From Candidatus Uhrbacteria bacterium (lineage in GTDB: Bacteria > Patescibacteriota > Patescibacteriia > UBA9934 > GWF2-40-263), in the NCBI GenBank assembly GCA_016188475.1, contig JACPHT010000009.1, forward strand, positions 1 to 53,550: a stretch of DNA of 53,550 bases, in the 5' to 3' direction. Position numbers and translations under genes: made by a program. The notes below the pieces were generated by a model, which worked only from the letters and a program-made list of their open reading frames with translations, ran no database searches and was not told the origin of the DNA. How positions within the stretch are numbered: position 1 is the stretch's first letter; every line of letters starts with the position of its first letter. Below, piece after piece: positions 18,102 to 26,128 of this stretch.

Positions 18102-19025
18102 TTATGCTTTTCCAGAACATCCAAACAATCGCATTTTATGGCACGCGACAGCTGTCATTAAATCTTTTGCTGGTTTTAAAATTTCGCGCGGGTCGATCAC
18201 TCCTGGTTTTTCTTTTAAGAATTTTCTGATACCTGCATCAAAGGCAATACGCATATCAGTATCTATATTTACTTTGCAAATCCCAAGTGTAATTGCTTTT
18301 TTGATCTGTGAGTCTGGAATTCCTTTTGCAGATGCGATTTCACAACCGTATTTTGTGCATTGAGCTTTTATGCGCGCCGGCACTCCAGAGGCACCATGCA
18401 ATACAAGTGGTACAGAAATTGCTTCCGCGATATCTTTCAATCTTTCAAAATCTAGATTTGATTCTTTTTTCATTTTGAATGCGCCGTGCCGTGTACCGAT
18501 TGCGACAGCGAGCGCGTCACAGCCAGTTTGTTTTATAAAGTCTACAGCTTGCGATGGTTGAGTCATTGCCGCTTCACGTTCAGACACAGAAATAAAATCT
18601 TCCTTTCCAGCTATGAGTCCGAGTTCTGCTTCAACGGAAATTTTTTTCGCGTGCGCCAGTCTTACGATCGTTTTTGTTTTTTGCACATTTTCTTTGTATG
18701 GAAGAGATGATCCGTCAAACATTACGCTTGTGTAAAAACCGCTTTTGATTGCCGTAATGACAAGATTGAAATTTTTTCCATGATCAAGGTGAAAAACAAC
18801 GGGAAGTTTTGTTTTTCGCGCGGCAAGATGAACAAGCGCCGCGAGCTCTTCCATGCCAGCGTATTCGATTGCTCCTTCGGAAGTTTGCAAAATAATTGGC
18901 GAGCGTTCTGATTCAGCCGCAGACATTACAGCTTGCAGTGTTTCCAAATTATTTATGTTAAAAGCTCCGACAGCATATCGTCCTTTTTGAGCTTTTGTCA
19001 GAATAATAGATAGTGAAATTAACAT
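18102..19025 (-). CDS. fba: Class II fructose-bisphosphate aldolase
   Basis: GAFNINNLETLQA; VVFHLDHGKNF; VLHGASGVP. Confidence 0.9.
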   Translation of the reverse strand: MLISLSIILTKAQKGRYAVGAFNINNLETLQAVMSAAESERSPIILQTSEGAIEYAGMEELAALVHLAARKTKLPVVFHLDHGKNFNLVITAIKSGFYTSVMFDGSSLPYKENVQKTKTIVRLAHAKKISVEAELGLIAGKEDFISVSEREAAMTQPSQAVDFIKQTGCDALAVAIGTRHGAFKMKKESNLDFERLKDIAEAISVPLVLHGASGVPARIKAQCTKYGCEIASAKGIPDSQIKKAITLGICKVNIDTDMRIAFDAGIRKFLKEKPGVIDPREILKPAKDLMTAVACHKMRLFGCSGKA

Positions 19026-19027
19026 AC

Positions 19028-19999
19028 TTAAATTTTTTTTGGTTTGAATGACGGATGTTTTTTAAGTCTAGCCATTATTTGTTTTGCTGAAAGAAGCCCT
19101 TCTTGCGGTCCGACATATTCTATGACTGATGCCGCGTTTACAGAACCCCATTTAAGCGCGTCTTCTGATGTGCTTGTGTACATTAGCGCTCCTATGAAAC
19201 CAGTTGCAAACGCATCTCCAGCGCCTGTTGTCTCAACTAGTTTGCTTGGGAATACATCAATTGACAACAGGGTTTTTCCATCAAAACAAGCCGCGCCGTT
19301 TTTTCCGTCAGTCACAACAACAATTTTGGCGCCAAGGCTGTAAAGTTCAGTCGCTAGGTGGTGTATTTCGTCAATTTGTTTTTGAATTAAAGTTTGTGCC
19401 TCGCTTCGGTTTACAAAAAGCACTTCCGCTTCTTTAATGAGTTCAAACAGTGCAGGTCTTCGTTCTGAAATTTGGATGCTTCCAGGGTTTATTCCAAACA
19501 GGATATTTTTTTTTCGAATGTAGTGTGCGAGATTTGAAAAAAAAGATTCATACCCATTTCCCATTTCGCCTACATAAAGCCACTTCGTTTTAGGCATCGG
19601 CTTTGGGAGTCGATAGGCGTTTTGATTATGGGAAGTCAGCAAAGTTTTTTCACCTTTATAATTTAATACGACTGAATAAGCGCTCTTCGCGTTTTTAATG
19701 GAACGAATATAATGTGTTGAGACATTTTCCTTTTTGAGTTTTTCCAAAGATAGTTTGCGAATTCCGTCAGGCCCCATGTTTGAAATGACGGCTGTTTTTT
19801 GTCCCATGCGCGAAAGTCCGACAGCAATGTTGGGCGCTGTTCCGGCCATTTGTGAGTCAACCATATTTACGACAATTTTTCCGCCATAATCCAAACACAA
19901 TTGGCATTCAGGAATTTTGAGTTGGCATTGCAAACTCGCGTCGTTTAAAACAACAAAAGTGTCGAGTTTAATGTCGCCGATTGTAATGAGGGTGAACAT
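19028..19999 (-). CDS. PfkB-family carbohydrate kinase (second copy)
   Basis: GTAPNIAVGLSRMG; ETTGAGDAFATGFIGAL. Confidence 0.88.
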   Translation of the reverse strand: MFTLITIGDIKLDTFVVLNDASLQCQLKIPECQLCLDYGGKIVVNMVDSQMAGTAPNIAVGLSRMGQKTAVISNMGPDGIRKLSLEKLKKENVSTHYIRSIKNAKSAYSVVLNYKGEKTLLTSHNQNAYRLPKPMPKTKWLYVGEMGNGYESFFSNLAHYIRKKNILFGINPGSIQISERRPALFELIKEAEVLFVNRSEAQTLIQKQIDEIHHLATELYSLGAKIVVVTDGKNGAACFDGKTLLSIDVFPSKLVETTGAGDAFATGFIGALMYTSTSEDALKWGSVNAASVIEYVGPQEGLLSAKQIMARLKKHPSFKPKKI

Positions 20000-20026
20000 A
20001 GAGGAAGTAGTAAAGTAGCAGATGGA

Positions 20027-21040
20027 TTACTTTCGCTTGAACACTCGAAGCGAGGCGGCTATGATTGATGGTGCGGTGAGTCCAAACGCTTCTTGCAGTT
20101 CGCGCGGGTTTCCTGATTCGCCAAAACGATCTTGCATTCCAATTCGTTCAACAGGAACAGGGGTTGAAAGGCAAACTGTTTCCGCAACAGCCCCGCCAAG
20201 TCCGCCGACTGCTTGAGCTTCTTCGACTGTTACGATCGCTCCAGTTTCTTTTGCGGCTTTGACTATCGTTTTTACATCAAGCGGTTTTATTGTATGCATG
20301 TTGATCACTCGTGTTTCGATTTTGTGATCAATGAAAAGAATTTGCGCGGCAAGTAAAGCTTCATATAAAAGTGGACCGGCCGCAATTATTGTAAGGTCAT
20401 TGCCAAAGCGATATGTTTCAGCTCTGCCAATTTTGAATGGAGTTTTATTTGTTGTAAACACTGGTGATTTTTCGCGCGCAAAACGGATATAACATGGTCC
20501 TGAAAGTTTTGCGATTTCGAGCGTTATTTTTTTTGTTTCAATCACGTCGCATGGAACAAAAACTTTCATGTTCGACATGACACGCATTATGGCGATGTCT
20601 TCAATCATTTGGTGAGTCGCGCCGTCAGGACCCACAGAGACTCCTGCATGTGCTCCAGCGATTTTGACATTGCTGTTTTGTATTGCGATCGTTGTTCTTA
20701 TTTGTTCCCAGTTTCGGCCAGGAGAAAAACAAGCGTAACTTGAAATAAATGGAATTTTTCCAGTGATTGCCATTCCAGCCGCGATTGAAGCCATTGATTG
20801 TTCGCTTACACCAAGTTGGACAAAACGATCTGGAAAAGTATTTTTGAATGCGAGTGAACGAGTAGATTCCGTTAGATCCGCACACAAAACCATCACATTT
20901 ATATTTTTTTTTCCTGCCTCGACCAACCCTTCACCATAACCATTTCTGGTTGGTGTATGTTCAAGCTTGTCTGGATCAAAAAGATGTCGGACAAGATATG
21001 CTTCGTGGTTAATACCAGATTTAGGTTTGCGTGTTGTCAT
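20027..21040 (-). CDS. Transketolase C-terminal subunit
   Basis: FPDRFVQLGVSEQSMASIAAGMAITGKIPFISSYACF. Confidence 0.9.
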   Translation of the reverse strand: MTTRKPKSGINHEAYLVRHLFDPDKLEHTPTRNGYGEGLVEAGKKNINVMVLCADLTESTRSLAFKNTFPDRFVQLGVSEQSMASIAAGMAITGKIPFISSYACFSPGRNWEQIRTTIAIQNSNVKIAGAHAGVSVGPDGATHQMIEDIAIMRVMSNMKVFVPCDVIETKKITLEIAKLSGPCYIRFAREKSPVFTTNKTPFKIGRAETYRFGNDLTIIAAGPLLYEALLAAQILFIDHKIETRVINMHTIKPLDVKTIVKAAKETGAIVTVEEAQAVGGLGGAVAETVCLSTPVPVERIGMQDRFGESGNPRELQEAFGLTAPSIIAASLRVFKRK

Positions 21041-21043
21041 ATT

Positions 21044-21940
21044 TTATTCGTGTTCGCTTTTTATTTTTCCTCCAAGCGTGCGAAGCCATGTGATTGCTTC
21101 TTTTGCTTCAGTGAATGTCGGCGGTTTTCCATGCCAAAGAAAATCGTGTTCCATAAAATCAACTCCGTAACCTGGAATAGTATCAGCTATAATCACAGTT
21201 GCTTTTTCACTCATGCCGTGTGCTTGTTCAATTGCGCTTACAAAATCACGAATTGAATTTCCAGCACATCGAATCACATTCAAATTAAACGCTTCGAATT
21301 TTGCTTGTAGAGATTCAAGCGGCATTATTTCTTCCGTTGGTCCGTCGATTTGGATGTTGTTTCTGTCAATAATAAAAGTGCAGTTGTAAAGTTTGTTTCG
21401 TCCTGCAAAAAGCATTGCTTCCCATGTTTGGCCTGCTTCGAGTTCTCCGTCGCTCATGACGCAATACACACGCCATGGCGCGCGATCGAGAAGTCCAACA
21501 TAAGCGATACCAACAGCTTGAGACGAACCAGATCCAAGCGGTCCGGAGGTTGCCTCAACTCCGGGAAGTTTTTCACGCTCCGGATGCCCTTGCAAAGGCG
21601 AACCGAATTTTCTCAAAGTTTTTAGCCATGCTTTTGGAAAATATCCAGCGTGCGCCATTGTTGTATAACGGACAGGGCAAATATGGCCGTTTGAAAGAAT
21701 TAAACGATCGCGATCTTTCCAATCAGGACGTTTTGGATCATGAACCATCACATGAAAATAAAGCGCTGTAAAAATATCCGCCATTCCAAGCGGACCAGCG
21801 CTGTGTCCTGATCCTGCTTCAACAAGCATTTTTATTATATCTTCGCGAATTTCAAACGCTTTTTCTTCTAGTTTTTTCAATTGACTGTCGTGAAGGTGAA
21901 GTGATTTACGCACTTTTGGACCAATCGTGAGGTTTGGCAT
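21044..21940 (-). CDS. Transketolase N-terminal subunit
   Basis: GHSAGPLGMADIFTALYF; SDGELEAGQTWEAMLFAGRNKL TPP-binding motif. Confidence 0.9.
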   Translation of the reverse strand: MPNLTIGPKVRKSLHLHDSQLKKLEEKAFEIREDIIKMLVEAGSGHSAGPLGMADIFTALYFHVMVHDPKRPDWKDRDRLILSNGHICPVRYTTMAHAGYFPKAWLKTLRKFGSPLQGHPEREKLPGVEATSGPLGSGSSQAVGIAYVGLLDRAPWRVYCVMSDGELEAGQTWEAMLFAGRNKLYNCTFIIDRNNIQIDGPTEEIMPLESLQAKFEAFNLNVIRCAGNSIRDFVSAIEQAHGMSEKATVIIADTIPGYGVDFMEHDFLWHGKPPTFTEAKEAITWLRTLGGKIKSEHE

Positions 21941-21965
21941 AGTGAAGACATTGTAGCACAAACTA

Positions 21966-21996
21966 AAACAGTCCAACCTTTTGGTCGGACTGTTGT
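21966..21996 (-). terminator. Intrinsic terminator or hairpin
   Basis: ACAGTCCAACC-tttt-GGTCGGACTGT. Confidence 0.5.
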
Positions 21997-22005
21997 GTGT
22001 AATGT

Positions 22006-22821
22006 TTATTGTACCGTGATCATCCCTGTCATACTGCTGTGATTTGTGCAGTGGAATGGGAATGAACCAGCTTTTTTGAAGTATTTAATAAAACTTGCTC
22101 CAGCTTGCATTGTTCCTGTTCCCCATGAACCGTCTTCAGAACTCGCAGTGTGTTTTGCCGATCCTTTGTTAATGAATTTTACAGCTTGTCCGGCGCTTAC
22201 GGTAATTGAGCTTGGCGTGTACGCATTGTCTGTAATTGTCACAACAACAGGAACTTTAATACCTTTGTCGGTATCTATGTCTTTTGCTTCATTTTTTTCC
22301 GCGTTCACACTAAAGCTTCCTGCTGATTCAAGCGCGCCGCTGATTTTATAATTTGGAAAAAATCCATCCGGCACATCATCAATCATTTTATTCCAATTGT
22401 TTCCATACAAAGCGATCGCGATCGCTTCTGTTGAAACATGGCGCAAAGTTCCTCCGCCTCCAACCGCATAAACTTTCGGATCACTGTTGATCTTGATCAT
22501 TTTAACTCCAGGTTTGTACGTTGCGTTTCCTCCGATTTGAATTGTTGCCAAATCAGCGTCTGTCAACCATTTCACGTTGTCGAAGTTGCTGTACCATGTG
22601 AAGTATGTTTTGTCGTTTGGAAAAACATATCGCATTTCATCTTTCCCAAAATAGTAAACAGATGAAAATGATTGTCCGCGAATAAGATCGCCTGATTTTA
22701 GGTCAGCCGGTTTTACATAAGACTGCGCGTTTGCGATCGGAGTCCATCCAATCATTGTCGCGAAAATAGCGGCCAAGATTGAAAACACCGACACAATTGT
22801 GAGCGAAAAGCGTTTGGTCAT
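22006..22821 (-). CDS. Secreted cupredoxin-domain protein with CPR-type surface domain
   Basis: Signal peptide; AVKFINKGSAKHTAS...FPFHCTNHSSMTGMITV type I copper ligands. Confidence 0.85.
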   Translation of the reverse strand: MTKRFSLTIVSVFSILAAIFATMIGWTPIANAQSYVKPADLKSGDLIRGQSFSSVYYFGKDEMRYVFPNDKTYFTWYSNFDNVKWLTDADLATIQIGGNATYKPGVKMIKINSDPKVYAVGGGGTLRHVSTEAIAIALYGNNWNKMIDDVPDGFFPNYKISGALESAGSFSVNAEKNEAKDIDTDKGIKVPVVVTITDNAYTPSSITVSAGQAVKFINKGSAKHTASSEDGSWGTGTMQAGASFIKYFKKAGSFPFHCTNHSSMTGMITVQ

Positions 22822-22936
22822 AAGGTTAGTAGATAGTAGTTAATAGATGGGAGACGAAGTTATTTTAACATATTGTCTGAGCCTGTCGAAGGCGATAAGT
22901 GAACCGCACCCTTCGACGAGCTTAGGGTGTAAACGT

Positions 22937-23737
22937 TTATTTTACAATAATCGCGCCGCTCATCACAGATTTGCTTGCATATTTTGAATAGTAACTCCAT
23001 GTTCCTTTTTCAACAAAATATCGCGTGAAATGTTCTCCTGGTTTGAGAGTTCCAGTTCCCCAAACACTATCCCATTCAGTTGCTGAATGATTCGTATTTG
23101 AGTTGTTTACAAAACGAACAGCAGTGCCACTTTCAATTGTTGCAGTTGGAGGTTCGTAACCAGTGTTTGTGATTGAAATAACTGTTGCGGTTTTGAGATT
23201 TTTGTCGGAGTTGATGTCAGTTGCGTCAGCTTTTTCAGCTTTACTGCTGTATTGAGAGGAAAGTTCAATCTTGCTTCCGATTTTGTAGTTTGAAAAAAAT
23301 CCATCCGGAACATCGTCAATTTGTTTATTCCAGTTTGCGCCATACAATTCCTTTGCGACTGATTCTGAATTTATAGCTCGAAGTATTCCACCTCCGGCAA
23401 CAGCGTAAACTTTTGGATCGCTGTTTATTTTTATCATTTTTACTCCAGGCTTGTATGTTACATTTCCTCCGATTTGAATCGTTGAGAGATCATTGTCTGA
23501 AATCCATTTTACATTGTTGAAATTACTGTACCAAGTGAAAAACGTTTTGTCGTTTGGAAAAACATAGCGTAGTCCGTCTGCTCCGTAGTAATAAACTGAA
23601 GAATAAGTTTGACCGCGAATCAGATCGCCGGATTGAAGTGAAGAGGCTGGGACTGCGGCGCTTGCTGGAAAGACCGAGAGGACCCAGAAGGCAGAGATGG
23701 CCAAGAATGCAGAGAGGGAATAGATTATTTTTTTCAT
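22937..23737 (-). CDS. Paralogous cupredoxin-like protein with copper ligands apparently lost
   Basis: Same N-terminal domain; cupredoxin-like tail WSYYSKYASKSVMSGAIIV lacks Cys and the second His. Confidence 0.8.
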   Translation of the reverse strand: MKKIIYSLSAFLAISAFWVLSVFPASAAVPASSLQSGDLIRGQTYSSVYYYGADGLRYVFPNDKTFFTWYSNFNNVKWISDNDLSTIQIGGNVTYKPGVKMIKINSDPKVYAVAGGGILRAINSESVAKELYGANWNKQIDDVPDGFFSNYKIGSKIELSSQYSSKAEKADATDINSDKNLKTATVISITNTGYEPPTATIESGTAVRFVNNSNTNHSATEWDSVWGTGTLKPGEHFTRYFVEKGTWSYYSKYASKSVMSGAIIVK

Positions 23738-24402
23738 AAGATAAATTTATTTAGCTCTTTGAGTTTATCACTTGGATTTTCAGACTTAAAGATTAGCGAA
23801 CCAATACATATTCTTTGAACGCCGGCTTTTATCAGTGGTTTGATGAGTTCTTCTGTTACACCGCCATCTATTTCGATTGCAAGATCTTTTCTATGGCTTC
23901 GCGCTTGTTCAATTTTTTCAAAAATCGCGTCAGGACTTGAAAAGTTTTGTGAATTTCCAAACTTTTGTCCTTGTGAACCCGAATGAACGCCCATTATAGT
24001 GAGTTGATCAATCGTGTGAAGGACTTCTTCGATTTCATGGAGCGGAGTTTCTGGATTGATCGCAACGCCGACTTTGATTCCAAGAATATCGCGAATGTGT
24101 CCGACAACTGCTCCAAGCGGGCGATGCATTTCCGCGCTTACAATCGCTCGCGTGAAAGTTGGAACAAGTCGCTTGAACTCTTCAACAATTGGAATCGGAT
24201 TTTCGACCATGAGATGCACTTCGATTTCAACATTTGTTTTTATAGCTCCGATCGCGACAGGATCAAACCAAGTTGTGTTTGGAAAAAGCGTTCCATCAAG
24301 CACGTCAACTTGAACAAGCGCACAATTGTTTTCAACTGCCCGGAGTTTTGTTTCAAATTCTTTTTCAGATTCAACAAGTAATGCCGGAACGATTTCTAAC
24401 AT
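23734..24402 (-). CDS. rpe: Ribulose-phosphate 3-epimerase
   Basis: QVDVLDGTLFPNTTWFDP; VHLMVENP; EIDGGV. Confidence 0.9.
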   Translation of the reverse strand: MLEIVPALLVESEKEFETKLRAVENNCALVQVDVLDGTLFPNTTWFDPVAIGAIKTNVEIEVHLMVENPIPIVEEFKRLVPTFTRAIVSAEMHRPLGAVVGHIRDILGIKVGVAINPETPLHEIEEVLHTIDQLTIMGVHSGSQGQKFGNSQNFSSPDAIFEKIEQARSHRKDLAIEIDGGVTEELIKPLIKAGVQRICIGSLIFKSENPSDKLKELNKFIL

Positions 24403-24407
24403 ATTTT

Positions 24408-24878
24408 TTAAGAGTCACCGTATTCTTGATTTTCAATATCTTTAACTTTATTAAGTCTACGGATATGACGGTCAGCGCCGGAGAATTCTGTTAAAAGCCA
24501 AGCGTCAACAATTTTTTTTGCGTCTTCTATTTTTATATGTCGTCCAGGCAAACAAAGAATGTTCGCGTTGTCATCCGTTCGAGATGTTTGAGCCACTTCT
24601 TCATTAAACCCTGTTGCTGCTCGCGCTCCGCGAACTTTATTTGCCACAATACAAATTCCTTGAGCGTTTCCGCAAATGACAATTCCATGTGAACCTTCAT
24701 CTGTAACAACACGTTTTGCAACAGCATAACCGAATTCCGGATAATCATCGTCTTTGACAAGGTCTTGGTTTCCCATATCAACAACTTTGATGTTTTTTTG
24801 TTGTAAATACTCCTCAATTCCTTCCTTTAGCGCCCATCCAGCATGGTCCGCGCCAATATAAACGGTTTGTTTTTCCAT
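24408..24878 (-). CDS. rpiB: Ribose-5-phosphate isomerase B (RpiB/LacA-B family)
   Basis: IGADHAGWALKE; HGIVICGNAQGICIVANKVRGARAA. Confidence 0.92.
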   Translation of the reverse strand: MEKQTVYIGADHAGWALKEGIEEYLQQKNIKVVDMGNQDLVKDDDYPEFGYAVAKRVVTDEGSHGIVICGNAQGICIVANKVRGARAATGFNEEVAQTSRTDDNANILCLPGRHIKIEDAKKIVDAWLLTEFSGADRHIRRLNKVKDIENQEYGDS

Positions 24879-24942
24879 AGTATGGACATTTTAGCACAAA
24901 TATGAATAAAGAGGTCATATATGTTTAGATACTTATATTATT

Positions 24943-25085
24943 GCCTGAGCTTGTCGAAGGCTGTAAAAATGTAGATAAATAACCAAATTTTATTCCCTGA
25001 GCCTGTCGAATGGGTAAAATTTGGCTTGATTGCCTACAGCCTTCGACCGTTCGACAAGCTCACGGGAGGCCAGCTCAGGCAATAA
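24943..25085. repeat. REP-like palindromic repeat cluster (CCTGAGCYTGTCGAAGG family)
   Basis: Three or more copies of CTGAGCYTGTCGAA and its complement, long inverted arrangement. Confidence 0.8.
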
Positions 25086-25114
25086 TTATTTTCTCGCTAC
25101 CAGGTAGCGAGATG

Positions 25115-25143
25115 TTGACAAAACGGCCGTTTTATGCTAGATT
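25115..25143 (+). promoter_or_regulatory. Sigma70 promoter preceded by a 21-bp palindrome
   Basis: TCTCGCTACCAGGTAGCGAGA (25092-25112) then TTGACA, 17-nt spacer, TAGATT. Confidence 0.6.
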
Positions 25144-25287
25144 TGAGTTTCAGAACAGATTGACTTTGGCAAAAAGTTGCTCTAGAAAGGGCGATTTCTT
25201 GCCATGGTAAATCTGATAAGTTATCAGAAGCCCGCTGGCAATAATGCGACAATGTGCGTTTGCACGCAGTCGCAAAGGAGAATGACA

Positions 25288-25896
25288 ATGAGCGAACTCA
25301 TGCTCGATGTCGGTTCCGCGAACGAACTCAAGATGGCATTTCGAAGAGCCGGTTTTACTCCGGAAGATGTCAAGAAGTTGGGAGAAGGCGACTTTGCCGC
25401 AACAATACTTCCTGTATTGCGAGGCACTGCCGTGGTCCAGATCGTGAAGCACATCGTCAATCTCTCTGGCAACTGCATGCCAGAGGTATGGAAGAAGGAC
25501 AAGTGGAAGATTGAAAAGCACGTCGGAAGTGGCATGCTCGAACTGGATCCGTCCAATCTTCGTCTTTACTTCTCACCAAACCAGCTTGATGGCAATGCTG
25601 TTGTTGGCAACAATCTCCGCGCAGACCTTGAAGATAGCAAGGTTCCCGTCCTGAACGCTTGTGTTCTTGACCACCTGTTGGCGCATCCAGAGCTGATTCC
25701 CAAAGACTGGAAGGTCGACGAGAACGGCAACACGCGCCAAATCTACTTCTGGGGTACTATTTATCGCCGCCTGGATGGCAGCCTGTTTGTTCGCTGCCTG
25801 TACTGGCACGACGGTGCGTGGAGATGGCGCTGTAGCTGGCTCGGCCATGAACGGGATGACCAGGATCCCGCGGCGGTGCTCGCAAGTGTCACTTAG
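25288..25896 (+). CDS. Hypothetical protein, higher-GC orphan cassette
   Basis: AAAGGAG SD; IYFWGTIYRRLDGSLFVRCLYWHDGAWRWRCSWLGHERDDQDPAAVLASVT; own promoter and terminator. Confidence 0.8.
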   Translation: MSELMLDVGSANELKMAFRRAGFTPEDVKKLGEGDFAATILPVLRGTAVVQIVKHIVNLSGNCMPEVWKKDKWKIEKHVGSGMLELDPSNLRLYFSPNQLDGNAVVGNNLRADLEDSKVPVLNACVLDHLLAHPELIPKDWKVDENGNTRQIYFWGTIYRRLDGSLFVRCLYWHDGAWRWRCSWLGHERDDQDPAAVLASVT

Positions 25897-25917
25897 CTCT
25901 TTGCAACTTTGACTCTC

Positions 25918-25955
25918 TGCCCCTGTCTGTATCTTCAGACAGGGCTTTTCTTTTT
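25918..25955 (+). terminator. Intrinsic terminator
   Basis: CCCTGTCTG-tatctt-CAGACAGGGCTTTTCTTTTTT. Confidence 0.85.
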
Positions 25956-26013
25956 TGATTTTTTCTAGATTTTTTGGCATACTCGATCAGTATTAAATCT
26001 TCGCGAGTTTCTG

Positions 26014-26113
26014 TCATTGCGAGGAGGAGTAAAGCGACGACGAAGCAATCTCGGTACCTGTATGTAAAAACAAAGAGATTGCTTCGCCCCGCCAAGGCGT
26101 GGCCCGCAATGAC
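26014..26113. repeat. MITE-like palindromic repeat
   Basis: GTCATTGCGAGG...CGAAGCAATCTC...GAGATTGCTTCG...CCGCAATGAC. Confidence 0.8.
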
Positions 26114-26128
26114 AAAGTTAACCAACCT

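Noticed and set aside
24943-25085. CRISPR array suspected from repeated TGTCGAAGG units
   Set aside because: Irregular spacing and inverted orientation; fits REP-like repeats
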